DNA of 35,907 bases from an uncultured Lachnospiraceae bacterium (GTDB taxonomy: Bacteria > Bacillota > Clostridia > Lachnospirales > Lachnospiraceae): the NCBI GenBank assembly GCA_946629175.1, contig CAMOXN010000004.1:1-35907 (forward strand), written 5' to 3'. The notes below the pieces were generated by a model. It did no database searches, was not told the origin of the DNA, and saw only the letters and a program-made list of their open reading frames with translations. This document shows positions 1-9,101 of the stretch, piece by piece. How positions within the stretch are numbered: position 1 is the stretch's first letter; each line of letters starts with the position of its first letter. The translations under genes were made by a program, and so were the position numbers.

Positions 1-128
1 AAGAAGCTACAACAACCATTCTTGGTGGAATCGCCAACTTAAAGGCTCAACCGAAGGCTCCACCAAGAAGCTACAACAACCATTCTTGGTGGAATCGCCA
101 ACTTAAAGGCTCAACCGAAAGCTCCGCC
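1..128. repeat. 64-bp tandem repeat, two copies, cut by the window edge
   Basis: Positions 1-64 and 65-128 are the same 64-bp unit, differing at only two bases near the end of the unit. The array may continue to the left of the window. Across the unit junction there is a perfect 10-bp inverted repeat (60-69 CCACCAAGAA with 83-92 TTCTTGGTGG, 13-nt loop), so an RNA from either strand could fold into a hairpin once per unit. The period is not a multiple of three, so the array is unlikely to be translated. From 129 to 247 I see no gene, only a small inverted repeat (174-180 CCTGTCA with 201-207 TGACAGG). Confidence 0.85.
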
Positions 129-247
129 ATAAATGTACTCAGGCGTTTCTTAGCAGAGCCCTAAGGAATAGGTCCTGTCACCCCTCTTTTCCTTTTCTTT
201 TGACAGGGTAAAGGTAGAAAAAAGCCGCCGTCATCGCCTATCGCATC

Positions 248-290
248 AAAAAGGCCGCCGCCCTAAGAATCAATTCTTAGTGCGACAGCC
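248..290 (-). terminator. Intrinsic terminator of the M13 peptidase gene
   Basis: Read on the minus strand, 290-274 pairs with 269-253 around a UUGA loop. The stem is 17 positions long, with several G-U pairs and one mismatch, and is followed directly by five U (252-248). It starts 19 bp after the stop codon of the metallopeptidase gene, the expected place. Confidence 0.85.
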
Positions 291-308
291 CCTTGCACAC
301 AATGTCCG

Positions 309-2543
309 TCACCACACTTCCAGTCTTCGCTCCGGCGCGAGGTACATTCCGTCCCCTCTCTTCACGCCATACGTATCATAGAATTCCCGGAACTGCTGCA
401 CGACCGCGTTCACCCTCAGATAAGGGAGCGGATGTGTATCCTGCTGCAGCGTATAAAACTCGCTCTGCGCAGTTGTGATCGTCCTCCATGTCTTCGCGTA
501 ATTCCGGAAGAATCTGTCATAGTCGAAGCCCTGCCCCTGCGCTGCGACGCGAAGAAGGATCTTGATCGCGACCAGGTCCGCGATCGCTTCTCCCTCGATC
601 TGTGAACCGACACAGAAAGTATCCTGAAAAGGCTCGATATTGTCGTAGTAGGCCGCAAGCCTGTCCGCTCTCTCCGCGAACGCTTTCCGGTCCTCATCTG
701 TCCACCAGTTCCTGTAATTGCCCTTTTCGTCGAACTGACAGCCTGTTGTATCGAAGGCATGCGAGATCTCATGCGCGATCGTATCCCCAACGGTTGCAAA
801 GAGCTCCTCCCTGGTCATTCCCGGGTCGTAGAACTCTCCGCCCAAGATCCCGCCGCAGATCGTAATGGCGTTCTCCGTAGGATCGTAGAAAGCGTTGACC
901 TGCTGTACTTTGCTCGTCCAGTAATTGTGGTCGACTTTCTGATTGACCCTGGAGCGCATTCTCTCCACCCAGTAAGCGCCGACCTCGTCCTGCGCGGTGA
1001 AAAGGTTCCCTCCTTCTTCCCCGCCTTTGAAATCGATCCCGCTGTCATCCTCCCAGATCTCCGGTTTCGCGATACGGAGCTTCAGGTTGTCAAGCTTATT
1101 GATCGCCTCTTTACGCGTGTCCTCAGAAAGGAAGGTCTCCTCTGTGAGCATCAGGCGGTATTCATCCATGATCTCCTGTACCACAGCAGTTACTTCCTCC
1201 TTGGTCCCGTCCGTCACATAACGGTCCGCGTACAGCCGCCCGAGCTGCATGGGAAGGAACTGGTCGACCGCATCGCTCGCCGATTTCTCATCCGACTTGG
1301 TCCCTGTAGCTCCGCTGATGCCATTGATCACCTTGTAATAGATATCGTAGCATTCACGGTCTAGGAGCGTCGCGTAATCCTGCGCAGTGTAGCAGATCAG
1401 ATAGTCCTTAAGGATCTCCGCATTGTCTTCGTTATAGAGCACATCCATCGCGTCCAGCCAGTCGGGCTGAGTCAAAATATACACATCCGCCCCGTCAGCT
1501 CCGTACGCGGCGAGCATTTCCCTGATCGGAAAACCGCCGGCCTGATCCTCGAGCTGTTCCATTGTCCTCGGGTTGTTCTCTTTTTCGACCGCGTCCCGCG
1601 CACTCTCCTCTTCTGTTGTCATGATATGCTCGGCGATCGCCTCTTCGAACCGAAAACACCCTTCCAGGACAGAAGTCGCCTCATCGTACGTATAGCCGAG
1701 TTCCATAAGGATATGGCGGATCACTTCGTCGTAATATGGCTCCGCCATCGCTTCATCCTCGGTCATCAGCCCGTAGTACATGGAATCGCCGAAGATCAGA
1801 TCGAAAGGCATGACGTAAACCGCGTAGTTATCGGAATCGTTCCAATCCGCGCTGACATCGCACTGCAGAAGTTCCGTGGCGGATACCGCAGTCCGTTCCA
1901 TGGACAGGTAGGCTGTCAGGTCGTCCAGGTCCTCGGCCTTAAGAAGCGGCTCCAGAAGGTCTTTCAGCGGCTGTACTCCCAGACCGTTTCTGGTCTCCCA
2001 GTCGAGCCACATCTTATAGTACTTCTGTACCAGCTCCTGATCATGGATCAGTGCCTCGTCCGTCTCTTTCTCAGGGTTCTTCAGAATATCGACGAGCCGT
2101 CCGTCGACTTCGATGGCCCACTCCGTGATCGCGTCATAGCTCGAATAGCCGTCCGGAAGCTTTGTGCTGAGCATCCAGTCCCTGTTCACATGGAGATTGA
2201 AATCGTCCTGCGGAGCGGCCTCGTCGCTGAGGCGCACCCATTCCTGGATATCGGAATCCATCCAGGTCGCGGCGTCAATACCGGGGATCCCCGTGCCCTC
2301 CTCCAGTTCTCCGAACAGCTCATCGTCCTCTTCTGTTCCTGTGCCCTCATTCTGCTCCCCGGGTGACTCCTCTGCCGGGGCGTCAGCGCCTCCTTCTTCC
2401 TGCTCCGCCACGATATTTCCGTCCGGTTCGCCAGAGGCACCCTGCCCCTGTTCTCCGCCCGGCTTTACGCCGCAGGCAGCCATGGACAGCGCCATGACCA
2501 GCGCGAGCAGCAGCGCCGCGCTCTTTTTTGCCAGTCTGTTCAT
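309..2543 (-). CDS. pepO: M13 family (neprilysin/PepO-like) zinc metallopeptidase, lipoprotein
   Basis: A 744-residue secreted endopeptidase of family M13, which cleaves oligopeptides outside the membrane. Seen directly: a signal peptide with lipobox (MAAC, Cys24), so the protein should be lipid-anchored. An acidic Glu/Gly/Asp-rich linker to about residue 85 precedes the catalytic domain. The zinc motif HEISH is at 591-595, with the third ligand Glu652 and Asp656 in GEAIAD. The M13 motif NAFY and the family's C-terminal RVN...MY...W pattern are present. The ATG at 2543 has GGAGG nine bases upstream. It is the last gene of its minus-strand run, separated from the ABC exporter by a strong hairpin at 2568-2599, so it may be transcribed at a lower level or separately. 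The family assignment is firm; the natural peptide substrate is unknown. Confidence 0.93.
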   Translation of the reverse strand: MNRLAKKSAALLLALVMALSMAACGVKPGGEQGQGASGEPDGNIVAEQEEGGADAPAEESPGEQNEGTGTEEDDELFGELEEGTGIPGIDAATWMDSDIQEWVRLSDEAAPQDDFNLHVNRDWMLSTKLPDGYSSYDAITEWAIEVDGRLVDILKNPEKETDEALIHDQELVQKYYKMWLDWETRNGLGVQPLKDLLEPLLKAEDLDDLTAYLSMERTAVSATELLQCDVSADWNDSDNYAVYVMPFDLIFGDSMYYGLMTEDEAMAEPYYDEVIRHILMELGYTYDEATSVLEGCFRFEEAIAEHIMTTEEESARDAVEKENNPRTMEQLEDQAGGFPIREMLAAYGADGADVYILTQPDWLDAMDVLYNEDNAEILKDYLICYTAQDYATLLDRECYDIYYKVINGISGATGTKSDEKSASDAVDQFLPMQLGRLYADRYVTDGTKEEVTAVVQEIMDEYRLMLTEETFLSEDTRKEAINKLDNLKLRIAKPEIWEDDSGIDFKGGEEGGNLFTAQDEVGAYWVERMRSRVNQKVDHNYWTSKVQQVNAFYDPTENAITICGGILGGEFYDPGMTREELFATVGDTIAHEISHAFDTTGCQFDEKGNYRNWWTDEDRKAFAERADRLAAYYDNIEPFQDTFCVGSQIEGEAIADLVAIKILLRVAAQGQGFDYDRFFRNYAKTWRTITTAQSEFYTLQQDTHPLPYLRVNAVVQQFREFYDTYGVKRGDGMYLAPERRLEVW

Positions 2544-2567
2544 TTAGTAAGTCCTCCGTCTTGCGGT

Positions 2568-2599
2568 AAAAATGTGACAAGGGGACTGCCCTTGTCACA
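2568..2599 (-). terminator. Intrinsic terminator between ABC exporter and pepO
   Basis: An 11-bp perfect stem (2573-2583 with 2589-2599) and a 5-nt loop, followed on the minus strand by five T (2572-2568). It should end, wholly or partly, transcripts coming from the exporter genes before they reach pepO. Confidence 0.8.
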
Positions 2600-2616
2600 C
2601 TGGGTCTGCTTAATAT

Positions 2617-2640
2617 GACAGGGGAATCGGTTCCCTTGCC
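2617..2640 (-). repeat. Second stem-loop directly after the exporter stop codon
   Basis: GACAGGGGAA (2617-2626) can pair imperfectly with TTCCCTTGCC (2631-2640) around a 4-nt loop. It begins four bases after the stop codon of the exporter gene and is not followed by a T run. Both this and the neighbouring terminator carry a GACA(A/G)GGG core, so they may be diverged copies of one element. Confidence 0.5.
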
Positions 2641-2644
2641 ACAC

Positions 2645-4597
2645 TTATGCTGTCAGCGCGTCGCTCTTTCCGGTGTACAGCTGGTAGTAGCGTCCCTTCT
2701 GCGCCAGCAGTTCCTCGTGATTGCCGCGCTCTACGATCCGTCCCTGTTCCAGGACCAGGATCGTGTCGCTGTTCTTGATCGTCGAGAGCCTGTGCGCGAT
2801 GACAAAAGTCGTTCTTCCGCTCATCAGCTTGTCCATGCCATCCTGAACGATCTTCTCAGTTCTCGTATCGATGGAGCTTGTCGCTTCGTCGAGGATCAGC
2901 ACCGGCGGATCAGCGATCGCGGCTCTCGCGATCGCGAGGAGCTGCCGCTGGCCCTGGGAGAGGTTGGAACCGTCCCCCTTGAGCATCGTGTCATACCCAT
3001 GGGGCAGCCTCCGGATGAAACCGTCAGCATTTGCCAGTTTGGCCGCCGCTATGATCTCCTCCTCCGTGGCATCCAGCTTTCCGTAGCGGATGTTGTCCCG
3101 TACAGTGCCGGTGAACAGGTGCGTTTCCTGCAGGACCATTCCGAGCGACCTGCGTAGGTCCGGCTTTTTGATCTTGTTGATGTTGATGTTGTCATAACGG
3201 ATCTTGCCGTCCTGGATATCGTAGAAGCGGGTGAGCAGGTTCGTGATGGTCGTCTTGCCCGCGCCGGTGGAACCGACGAGCGCCACCTTCTCGCCCGGCT
3301 TTGCGTGGATCACGATGTCATGCAGTACCATCTTGTCGTCACGATAACCGAAATCCACGTTGTTGAAGGTGACATCCCCCTCCATTTTCTGGTAAGTCGT
3401 GCTGTGGTCGGACTGTTTGTGGTAGTGCTTCCACGCCCATTGTCCGGTGTGCTTCTCGCTCTCCACGACATTGCCTTCCTGATCATACTCGCAGTTGACG
3501 AGCATGACATAGCCCTCATCTTTCTCCGGCTCTTCGTCGAGGAGCTTAAAGACCCTCTCCGCGCCGGCGAGCGCCATGATAATACTGTTGAACTGCATAC
3601 TGACCTGGTTGATCGGCATACTGAAGCTCTTATTCAGAGTAAGGAAGCTGGCCAGCGCGCCGACCGTGAACCCTGCGTAGGTGTTGAGCGCCAGAATAGC
3701 GCCGACGATCGCCGCGACGACATAGTTCGCGTTGCCCATCTGCGCGTTGACGGGGCCGATCATGTTAGCGAAAGCGTTCGCCTTGTACGCGCTCTTAAAG
3801 AGTTCCTCGTTGAGCTCGTCGAATGTCCTGACGCACTCCTCTTCGTGGCAGAAGACCTTGACGACCTTCTGGCCGGTCATCGTCTCCTCGATGAAACCGT
3901 TCAGTTTACCGATATTGCGCTGCTGCGCGACGAAGTTCTTGCCCGAATTCTGCGTCACCTTCATTGTTAAGAACAGCATGAGCACCACCATCACCAGAGT
4001 CACCAGCGTCAGCGGGATACTGAGGATGAGCATCATGCTGAGTATACTGATGATCGTGATCGCGCTGTTGAACATCTGCGGCACGCTCTGACTGATCATC
4101 TGGCGGAGCGTGTCGATGTCATTCGTGTAGACGGACATGATATCCCCGCGGGAATGCGTGTCAAAATACTGAATGGGAAGGCTCTCCATATGATCAAAGA
4201 GGTCCTCCCTGAGCCGCTTTAAAGTGCCCTGGTTCACGTGCACCATCGTGACCTGCTGTGTAAAAGCAGCCGCGATACCGATGGCATAGAATAACACCAC
4301 TCTGGACATCGCCCCTAAGAGAGGCGCGTAATCGGGATCCGGCTGCCCGATCATCGGAGTGATATATGTGTCGATCAGCGTCCTCGTGAACATGGTCCCC
4401 TGGATATTGGCAAATACGGAGAGCACGATGCACATCAGAACAAGGATCATCTGCACGCCGTAGTACTTGAAGACATAGCTCATGATCCTCTTAAACAGGA
4501 GTCCGGGATTCTCCACTTTCGGGCGCGGCCTTCCGGCCATCCGTCTGCCGCCGCCTCCTCCGCCCTTAAATTCCCTGGTCTTTTCTTCTTCCGCCAT
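2645..4597 (-). CDS. ABC exporter half-transporter (TMD-NBD), catalytic partner
   Basis: A 650-residue half-transporter of the multidrug/lipid exporter type. The membrane domain spans roughly residues 35-350 and the ATPase domain roughly 400-640. Visible ATPase motifs are Walker A GSTGAGKT, signature LSQGQRQ, and Walker B LILDEATSS with an intact catalytic Glu. About 40 extra residues, rich in charge and Trp/His/Tyr, sit between the two domains. The N terminus is basic with a poly-Gly run. I chose the ATG at 4597 because GGAGGG lies seven bases upstream; a TTG at 4612 is also in frame. The gene follows another half-transporter (4687-6432) after 89 bp, and the pair most likely forms a heterodimer, as in TM287/288 and BmrCD. 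The substrate cannot be told from sequence. Confidence 0.9.
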   Translation of the reverse strand: MAEEEKTREFKGGGGGGRRMAGRPRPKVENPGLLFKRIMSYVFKYYGVQMILVLMCIVLSVFANIQGTMFTRTLIDTYITPMIGQPDPDYAPLLGAMSRVVLFYAIGIAAAFTQQVTMVHVNQGTLKRLREDLFDHMESLPIQYFDTHSRGDIMSVYTNDIDTLRQMISQSVPQMFNSAITIISILSMMLILSIPLTLVTLVMVVLMLFLTMKVTQNSGKNFVAQQRNIGKLNGFIEETMTGQKVVKVFCHEEECVRTFDELNEELFKSAYKANAFANMIGPVNAQMGNANYVVAAIVGAILALNTYAGFTVGALASFLTLNKSFSMPINQVSMQFNSIIMALAGAERVFKLLDEEPEKDEGYVMLVNCEYDQEGNVVESEKHTGQWAWKHYHKQSDHSTTYQKMEGDVTFNNVDFGYRDDKMVLHDIVIHAKPGEKVALVGSTGAGKTTITNLLTRFYDIQDGKIRYDNININKIKKPDLRRSLGMVLQETHLFTGTVRDNIRYGKLDATEEEIIAAAKLANADGFIRRLPHGYDTMLKGDGSNLSQGQRQLLAIARAAIADPPVLILDEATSSIDTRTEKIVQDGMDKLMSGRTTFVIAHRLSTIKNSDTILVLEQGRIVERGNHEELLAQKGRYYQLYTGKSDALTA

Positions 4598-4686
4598 TCT
4601 CTTACCCTCCAAGCATTTCGCACACCCGAAAAGGGAGCCTCATATTGCTGAGCTTCAATAATAATGCGTGCGATGTTCCGCGAACA

Positions 4687-6432
4687 CTATTTTTTGTCAA
4701 AGTCCGCGTCGCCGCCTGCTCCTACCTGGGACTCATACACTTCCCTGTAAATATCGTTGTTCTCAAGAAGTTCCTCGTGAGTGCCGAACCCATTCACTCT
4801 TCCGTCGTCCATGACGATGATCCTGTCGCAGTCCCTGACGCTGGAGATCCTCTGCGCGATGATCAGTTTCGTCGTTCCCGGGATCTCCTCCCGGAATGCC
4901 TTGCGGATCTTAGCGTCCGTCGCGGTATCCACCGCGCTGGTGCTGTCGTCGAGGATCAGGATCCTGGGCTTTTTGAGCAGCGCCCTCGCAATACAGAGCC
5001 TCTGCTTCTGGCCGCCGGAGACATTGGTCCCGCCCTGCTCGATCCAGGTGTTGTAACCCTCCGGCATTTTCTCGATGAATTCGTCTGCGCATGCCATCCG
5101 GCAGGCTCTCTTACACTCTTCTTCCGTGGCGTCCTTGTCTCCCCAGCGCAGGTTGTCCAGGATGGTCCCGCTGAACAGGACATTCTTCTGCAGGACGACC
5201 GAGACCTGGTTCCTCAGGACTTCCAGGTCGTAGTCACGCACGTCAATACCGCCGACAAGAACGCGCCCCTGCGTCACGTCATAAAGGCGGCTGATGAGGT
5301 TCACCAGCGAGGATTTGGCGCTGCCCGTGCCGCCGATAATGCCAATGCTCTCTCCGGACCGGATGGATAAGCTTATATCCTTGAGGACCGGATCGCCGGT
5401 ACCGGGGCGGTAGGAGAAGTCAACATCTTCGAACACGATGCTTCCGTCCGGGACTTCCATGACAGGATTTTCGGGATTGGTCAGGTCGCTCCGCTCGTTG
5501 ATGACTTCCGCGATACGCTTCGCGCTTGCCTCTGACATCGTCAGCATGACAAAGACCATGGAGAGCATCATCAGGCTCATGAGGATGTTCATACAGTAAG
5601 CCAGAAGGCTCATGAGCTCGCCGGTCCCCAGTTCCTTAGAGATGATCATATGGGCTCCGAACCAGCTGATTAATAGGATGCAGGCGTAGACCACCGACAT
5701 CATGACCGGCATGACGCCGGCAATATTCATTTCCGCCTTGATGAACATCTCGTAGATGTTCTCCGCAGCCGTGTGAAAGCGGTCCTTCTCGTAGTCTTCC
5801 CGCACATACGCCTTGACGACGCGGATCGCCGATACGTTCTCCTGGACGCTCGCGTTGAGGTCGTCGTATCTTCTGAAGACCTGCTGGAAATACTTGGTGG
5901 CCCTGCGCATCACAAAGGAGATGACAATCGCGAGAAAGATCACGGCGATGAGATAAATGCTCGCCAGTCTCGGACTGATGATAAAGGACATTGCCATTGC
6001 GATGATCATGGAAAAAGGCGCGCGCATGGCCATCCGCAGGAGCATCTGGTACGCGTTCTGGATATTGGTCACATCCGTCGTCAGTCTTGTGACAAGGCTG
6101 GAGGATGAGAACTTGTCGATGCTCGCGAAAGAGAAAGTCTGGATATTGTCATACATGGCCTTTCTGAGGTTCTTAGCGAAACCGGTCGCCGCCTTAGCTC
6201 CGAACACTCCGCCGAGAATACCGAATAAAAGGCCCAAAAGGGCGACGAACACCATGAACGCCCCGGTCTTTATGATGTAGCTCATATCCGACCCGCCGAT
6301 CCCGATGTCTACGATCCTTCCCATGAGAACGGGAATGATCATCTCGCAGACCACCTCCCCGATCATAAAGAGAGGCGTAAGAACAGAAGGCAGTTTATAC
6401 TCTTTAACTTGTGAAAGAAGTGTCTTGAACAT
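4687..6432 (-). CDS. ABC exporter half-transporter (TMD-NBD), degenerate-site partner
   Basis: A 581-residue half-transporter with about six membrane segments in residues 15-300 and an ATPase domain from about 340. The signature is VSGGQKQR. Walker A reads GGTGSAKSS, with Ala replacing the usual Gly before Lys. Walker B reads LILDDSTSA, so Asp replaces the catalytic Glu. Known for the family: one member of a heterodimeric exporter typically carries this Glu-to-Asp change and forms the slow ATP site. This fits pairing with the gene at 2645-4597, which has the intact Glu. The ATG at 6432 has GAGGAA upstream. The 78 bp separating it from the FtsX gene hold only a short GC hairpin (6461-6474) and a T-rich stretch, no convincing terminator, so read-through from upstream is possible. 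Confidence 0.9.
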   Translation of the reverse strand: MFKTLLSQVKEYKLPSVLTPLFMIGEVVCEMIIPVLMGRIVDIGIGGSDMSYIIKTGAFMVFVALLGLLFGILGGVFGAKAATGFAKNLRKAMYDNIQTFSFASIDKFSSSSLVTRLTTDVTNIQNAYQMLLRMAMRAPFSMIIAMAMSFIISPRLASIYLIAVIFLAIVISFVMRRATKYFQQVFRRYDDLNASVQENVSAIRVVKAYVREDYEKDRFHTAAENIYEMFIKAEMNIAGVMPVMMSVVYACILLISWFGAHMIISKELGTGELMSLLAYCMNILMSLMMLSMVFVMLTMSEASAKRIAEVINERSDLTNPENPVMEVPDGSIVFEDVDFSYRPGTGDPVLKDISLSIRSGESIGIIGGTGSAKSSLVNLISRLYDVTQGRVLVGGIDVRDYDLEVLRNQVSVVLQKNVLFSGTILDNLRWGDKDATEEECKRACRMACADEFIEKMPEGYNTWIEQGGTNVSGGQKQRLCIARALLKKPRILILDDSTSAVDTATDAKIRKAFREEIPGTTKLIIAQRISSVRDCDRIIVMDDGRVNGFGTHEELLENNDIYREVYESQVGAGGDADFDKK

Positions 6433-6510
6433 AGCGGTTCCTCGCGAAATGAAATTGCGGTCCGGCAGCCCGGATCAATGTTCGAAAAAAGTGGACAAGG
6501 AGTCCCTGCA

Positions 6511-9084
6511 CTACTCGATCGATTTGAGCGACTCGATCATATCGATCTTCCTGATCGTAAAATATGAAAACAAATTGACTGACAGTGAGAAAAGACAGGT
6601 GAGTATTGCTGAGATGATATAACTTCGCGGATGGACGCTCCTTCCGAACATAAGGTAATCGACCTCGATCGTGGTGATCAGCCATCCGTGGAGCCACTTT
6701 CCCATATAAAGTCCCAGGCCGGCGCCGATCAGGGTCAAAAAACCGTTCTCCCTGTAGACATAAGAAGACGTCTCGCCGTCATAAAAGCCGAGGACCTTAA
6801 GCGTCGCCAGTTCCCGTATCCTCTCCGTGACATTGATGTTGGTCAGGTTGAACAGAACTAAAAAGGCCAGCACCGCAGCTGCTGCTATGACGATCACGAT
6901 GATCGCGTTGATGCTCCTGACACTGCCCTCGAAACGGGTCCTCATCTGGTCGATCCGGCTGTAGGAAATGACGCCGTCCATCGAGAGGAGCCCGGCGGCG
7001 GCCTTTTCTTCATCTGCGCCTTCCGTAAGGCGGATCAGTATCGTATTGTACTGCGGCCAATCTCCCATAATGCCTTTCCAGCAGCTTCTGGTCATATAGA
7101 CATAGTGGTTGACGTAATTCTCCGTGATGTCTGAGACAACAGCGGAATATTCCTCCTCGTCCGCGTCTGTGAGCGTCACCCGGTCCCCGACATTGACATG
7201 AAGGAGTTCAGCCATTTTCTCATCGATCACGATCCCGTCCGGATCCATGTTCAAGGGAGCAGTGAACAGGTCCTTGTACTCCGGCGCAATGCCTCCGCCG
7301 TGTTCTCTGTGCCGCAGCCGAATGAACCCGTCAAGGCTTTTCAGGTCATCGATACAGGTCACGACGACATTTTCTGCCTTTCCGTCCACGGTCTCAAGTC
7401 CGAGACGGCTCTGGAAACACTCCAGAGAGCCTTCCAGCCCTTCCATCCTTGCGAGTTCTTCCCGCAGCCTCACCTTATCAGCAACACCGATCTCATCCGA
7501 AAAACTGACCGCGGCGTCATAACAGGTGATTTCATCGAACTGCCACGCCAGAATATCGAAGATCGAATCCCTGAGTCCCAGCCCAGTTACGACCAGAGCC
7601 GTGCACCCACCGATCCCGGCGACCGTCATCCAGAACCGCCTTTTGTATCGGAACAGGTTCCGGACGCTTACCTTCTGCAGAAAAGAGAGCCTCTTCCAGA
7701 TCGCGGGGATCCGCTCGAGCAGCACTCTTTTGCCGGGTCTTGGAGCCCTGGGCCGCATCAGGGAAGCAGCAGAAGCGCTCATTGTTGACCGGCTTGCGGC
7801 CGCGGCCGAACCTGCAGTGGCGAGGACCGCAAAGCCCACGGAATAGGCGAGGACCCGCGCGGAAACAAGGAGCCGCATCGGAGGCAGGATATATTCCAGA
7901 CCCCACTCGTAGTAAATGATGCTCGGGATCGTCAGGATCCCGAACGCCCAGCCGATGAGACCGCCTCCCAGACTGGCCGCCAGCGCGTAACCGATGTATT
8001 TGATCCCGATATCCGCGGCAGTAAAACCAAGCGCCTTCATGCCGCCGATCTCCGTTCTGTGCTCCTCCACCATCCTGGTCATCGTGGTGAGGGAACTGAG
8101 CGCCGCGACAAGAAAAAAGATCATCGGAAAGACATCCGCCAGATTGCTCATGCGTTCCGCGTCCATCGCGAATTCCTCGTAGCTCTCCAGCGTGTTCCTG
8201 CCCAGTATATACCATTTGCCGCCTTCGATCTGCACGGCTTCCAGCCCCATGCTCAGGATCTGCGCGAACATGTCCGTGATCGTCGCGTCCCGGATCAGCT
8301 CTTCATGGCGCTCCGCTGCTCTCTCCCTGCCGGGTTCTTCCAGCGCATCGCTGAGGAGCTCGGTCCTGTCCTCATAATCGCTGTCCCCATAGCAGTCCAA
8401 AGGGTCCAGCTCGTCCGCCGTCAGATAGATCGCGGAGTAATACGGCTGCGTGAACGCTTCCTCCGGAATCGAGATCCATGCTGTCACAGTCCCGCTGCCG
8501 ATGCGCGATGCTCCTCTGGTCCTCGTGATATACATGGGGCTCTTCGCGGCGCCGACAACTACGAAGGAGTGCTCCTTCAGCACACTGCTTTCCGTCGTCG
8601 TTTTATCCGCGTCTTTCGTATCGATCGTGATCGTATCTCCGATCCCGATCCCGAGCTTATCCAGAAAGAACTGTTCCGTGACGCATTCGCCGCTGTTCTC
8701 CGGCAGTCTTCCGTCGGTGAGTCTCAACCGGTTGATCATGACCGGAAGTGAGAATACAGTGACCGTCTCTTCCTCCACCAGCGCGTCAAAAGACTTGCTG
8801 CCCTCCGCGTCGGAAATGACCGGAAGGCCGGAGGCGCCTCTCCATTCTCTCAAAGTTTCCAGATCTTTGTCAGTCAGTCCCAATGTGGAGACGATCCGCA
8901 GGTCCATAAGGTTCTGCTCGTCGTAATACACATCAAGCGAGTGCTTCATGTCCGGCGCCGTCATGCGCAGCCCGGCCAGAAACCCTACCGCAAGAAAGTT
9001 CATTATCAGGAGGGAGAAGAACTTCTTCTTCGTGTGAAGGATCTCCCTGACCGCATCTGTCAAAAGCCGGTTCCGTGTGCGCAT
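6511..9084 (-). CDS. FtsX-like ABC transporter permease
   Basis: An 857-residue membrane protein. One membrane segment lies near residues 23-42, followed by a large extracytoplasmic region, a membrane cluster around 320-440, a second extracytoplasmic region after a segment near 485, and a C-terminal cluster around 730-850. This is the duplicated layout of FtsX/MacB/LolC-type permeases, which couple ATP hydrolysis to work on extracytoplasmic substrates rather than to classical import. The ATPase gene ends 17 bp upstream, so the two are translated as a unit and should form one complex. Candidate roles are antimicrobial peptide resistance, lipoprotein handling or control of cell-wall hydrolases; the sequence does not decide. 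The ribosome binding site is weak (GGAAAG), which suggests dependence on translation of the ATPase gene. Confidence 0.88.
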   Translation of the reverse strand: MRTRNRLLTDAVREILHTKKKFFSLLIMNFLAVGFLAGLRMTAPDMKHSLDVYYDEQNLMDLRIVSTLGLTDKDLETLREWRGASGLPVISDAEGSKSFDALVEEETVTVFSLPVMINRLRLTDGRLPENSGECVTEQFFLDKLGIGIGDTITIDTKDADKTTTESSVLKEHSFVVVGAAKSPMYITRTRGASRIGSGTVTAWISIPEEAFTQPYYSAIYLTADELDPLDCYGDSDYEDRTELLSDALEEPGRERAAERHEELIRDATITDMFAQILSMGLEAVQIEGGKWYILGRNTLESYEEFAMDAERMSNLADVFPMIFFLVAALSSLTTMTRMVEEHRTEIGGMKALGFTAADIGIKYIGYALAASLGGGLIGWAFGILTIPSIIYYEWGLEYILPPMRLLVSARVLAYSVGFAVLATAGSAAAASRSTMSASAASLMRPRAPRPGKRVLLERIPAIWKRLSFLQKVSVRNLFRYKRRFWMTVAGIGGCTALVVTGLGLRDSIFDILAWQFDEITCYDAAVSFSDEIGVADKVRLREELARMEGLEGSLECFQSRLGLETVDGKAENVVVTCIDDLKSLDGFIRLRHREHGGGIAPEYKDLFTAPLNMDPDGIVIDEKMAELLHVNVGDRVTLTDADEEEYSAVVSDITENYVNHYVYMTRSCWKGIMGDWPQYNTILIRLTEGADEEKAAAGLLSMDGVISYSRIDQMRTRFEGSVRSINAIIVIVIAAAAVLAFLVLFNLTNINVTERIRELATLKVLGFYDGETSSYVYRENGFLTLIGAGLGLYMGKWLHGWLITTIEVDYLMFGRSVHPRSYIISAILTCLFSLSVNLFSYFTIRKIDMIESLKSIE

Positions 9085-9101
9085 CCAACATCACTTTCCG
9101 A

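Noticed and set aside
1-128. CRISPR-like array.
   Set aside because: The repeats are directly adjacent, with no unique spacers, and no cas genes are in the window.
3-164. An open plus-strand frame from the window edge to a stop at 162-164.
   Set aside because: It runs through the 64-bp repeat, whose copies would be read in different frames, and the peptide resembles nothing known; probably non-coding.
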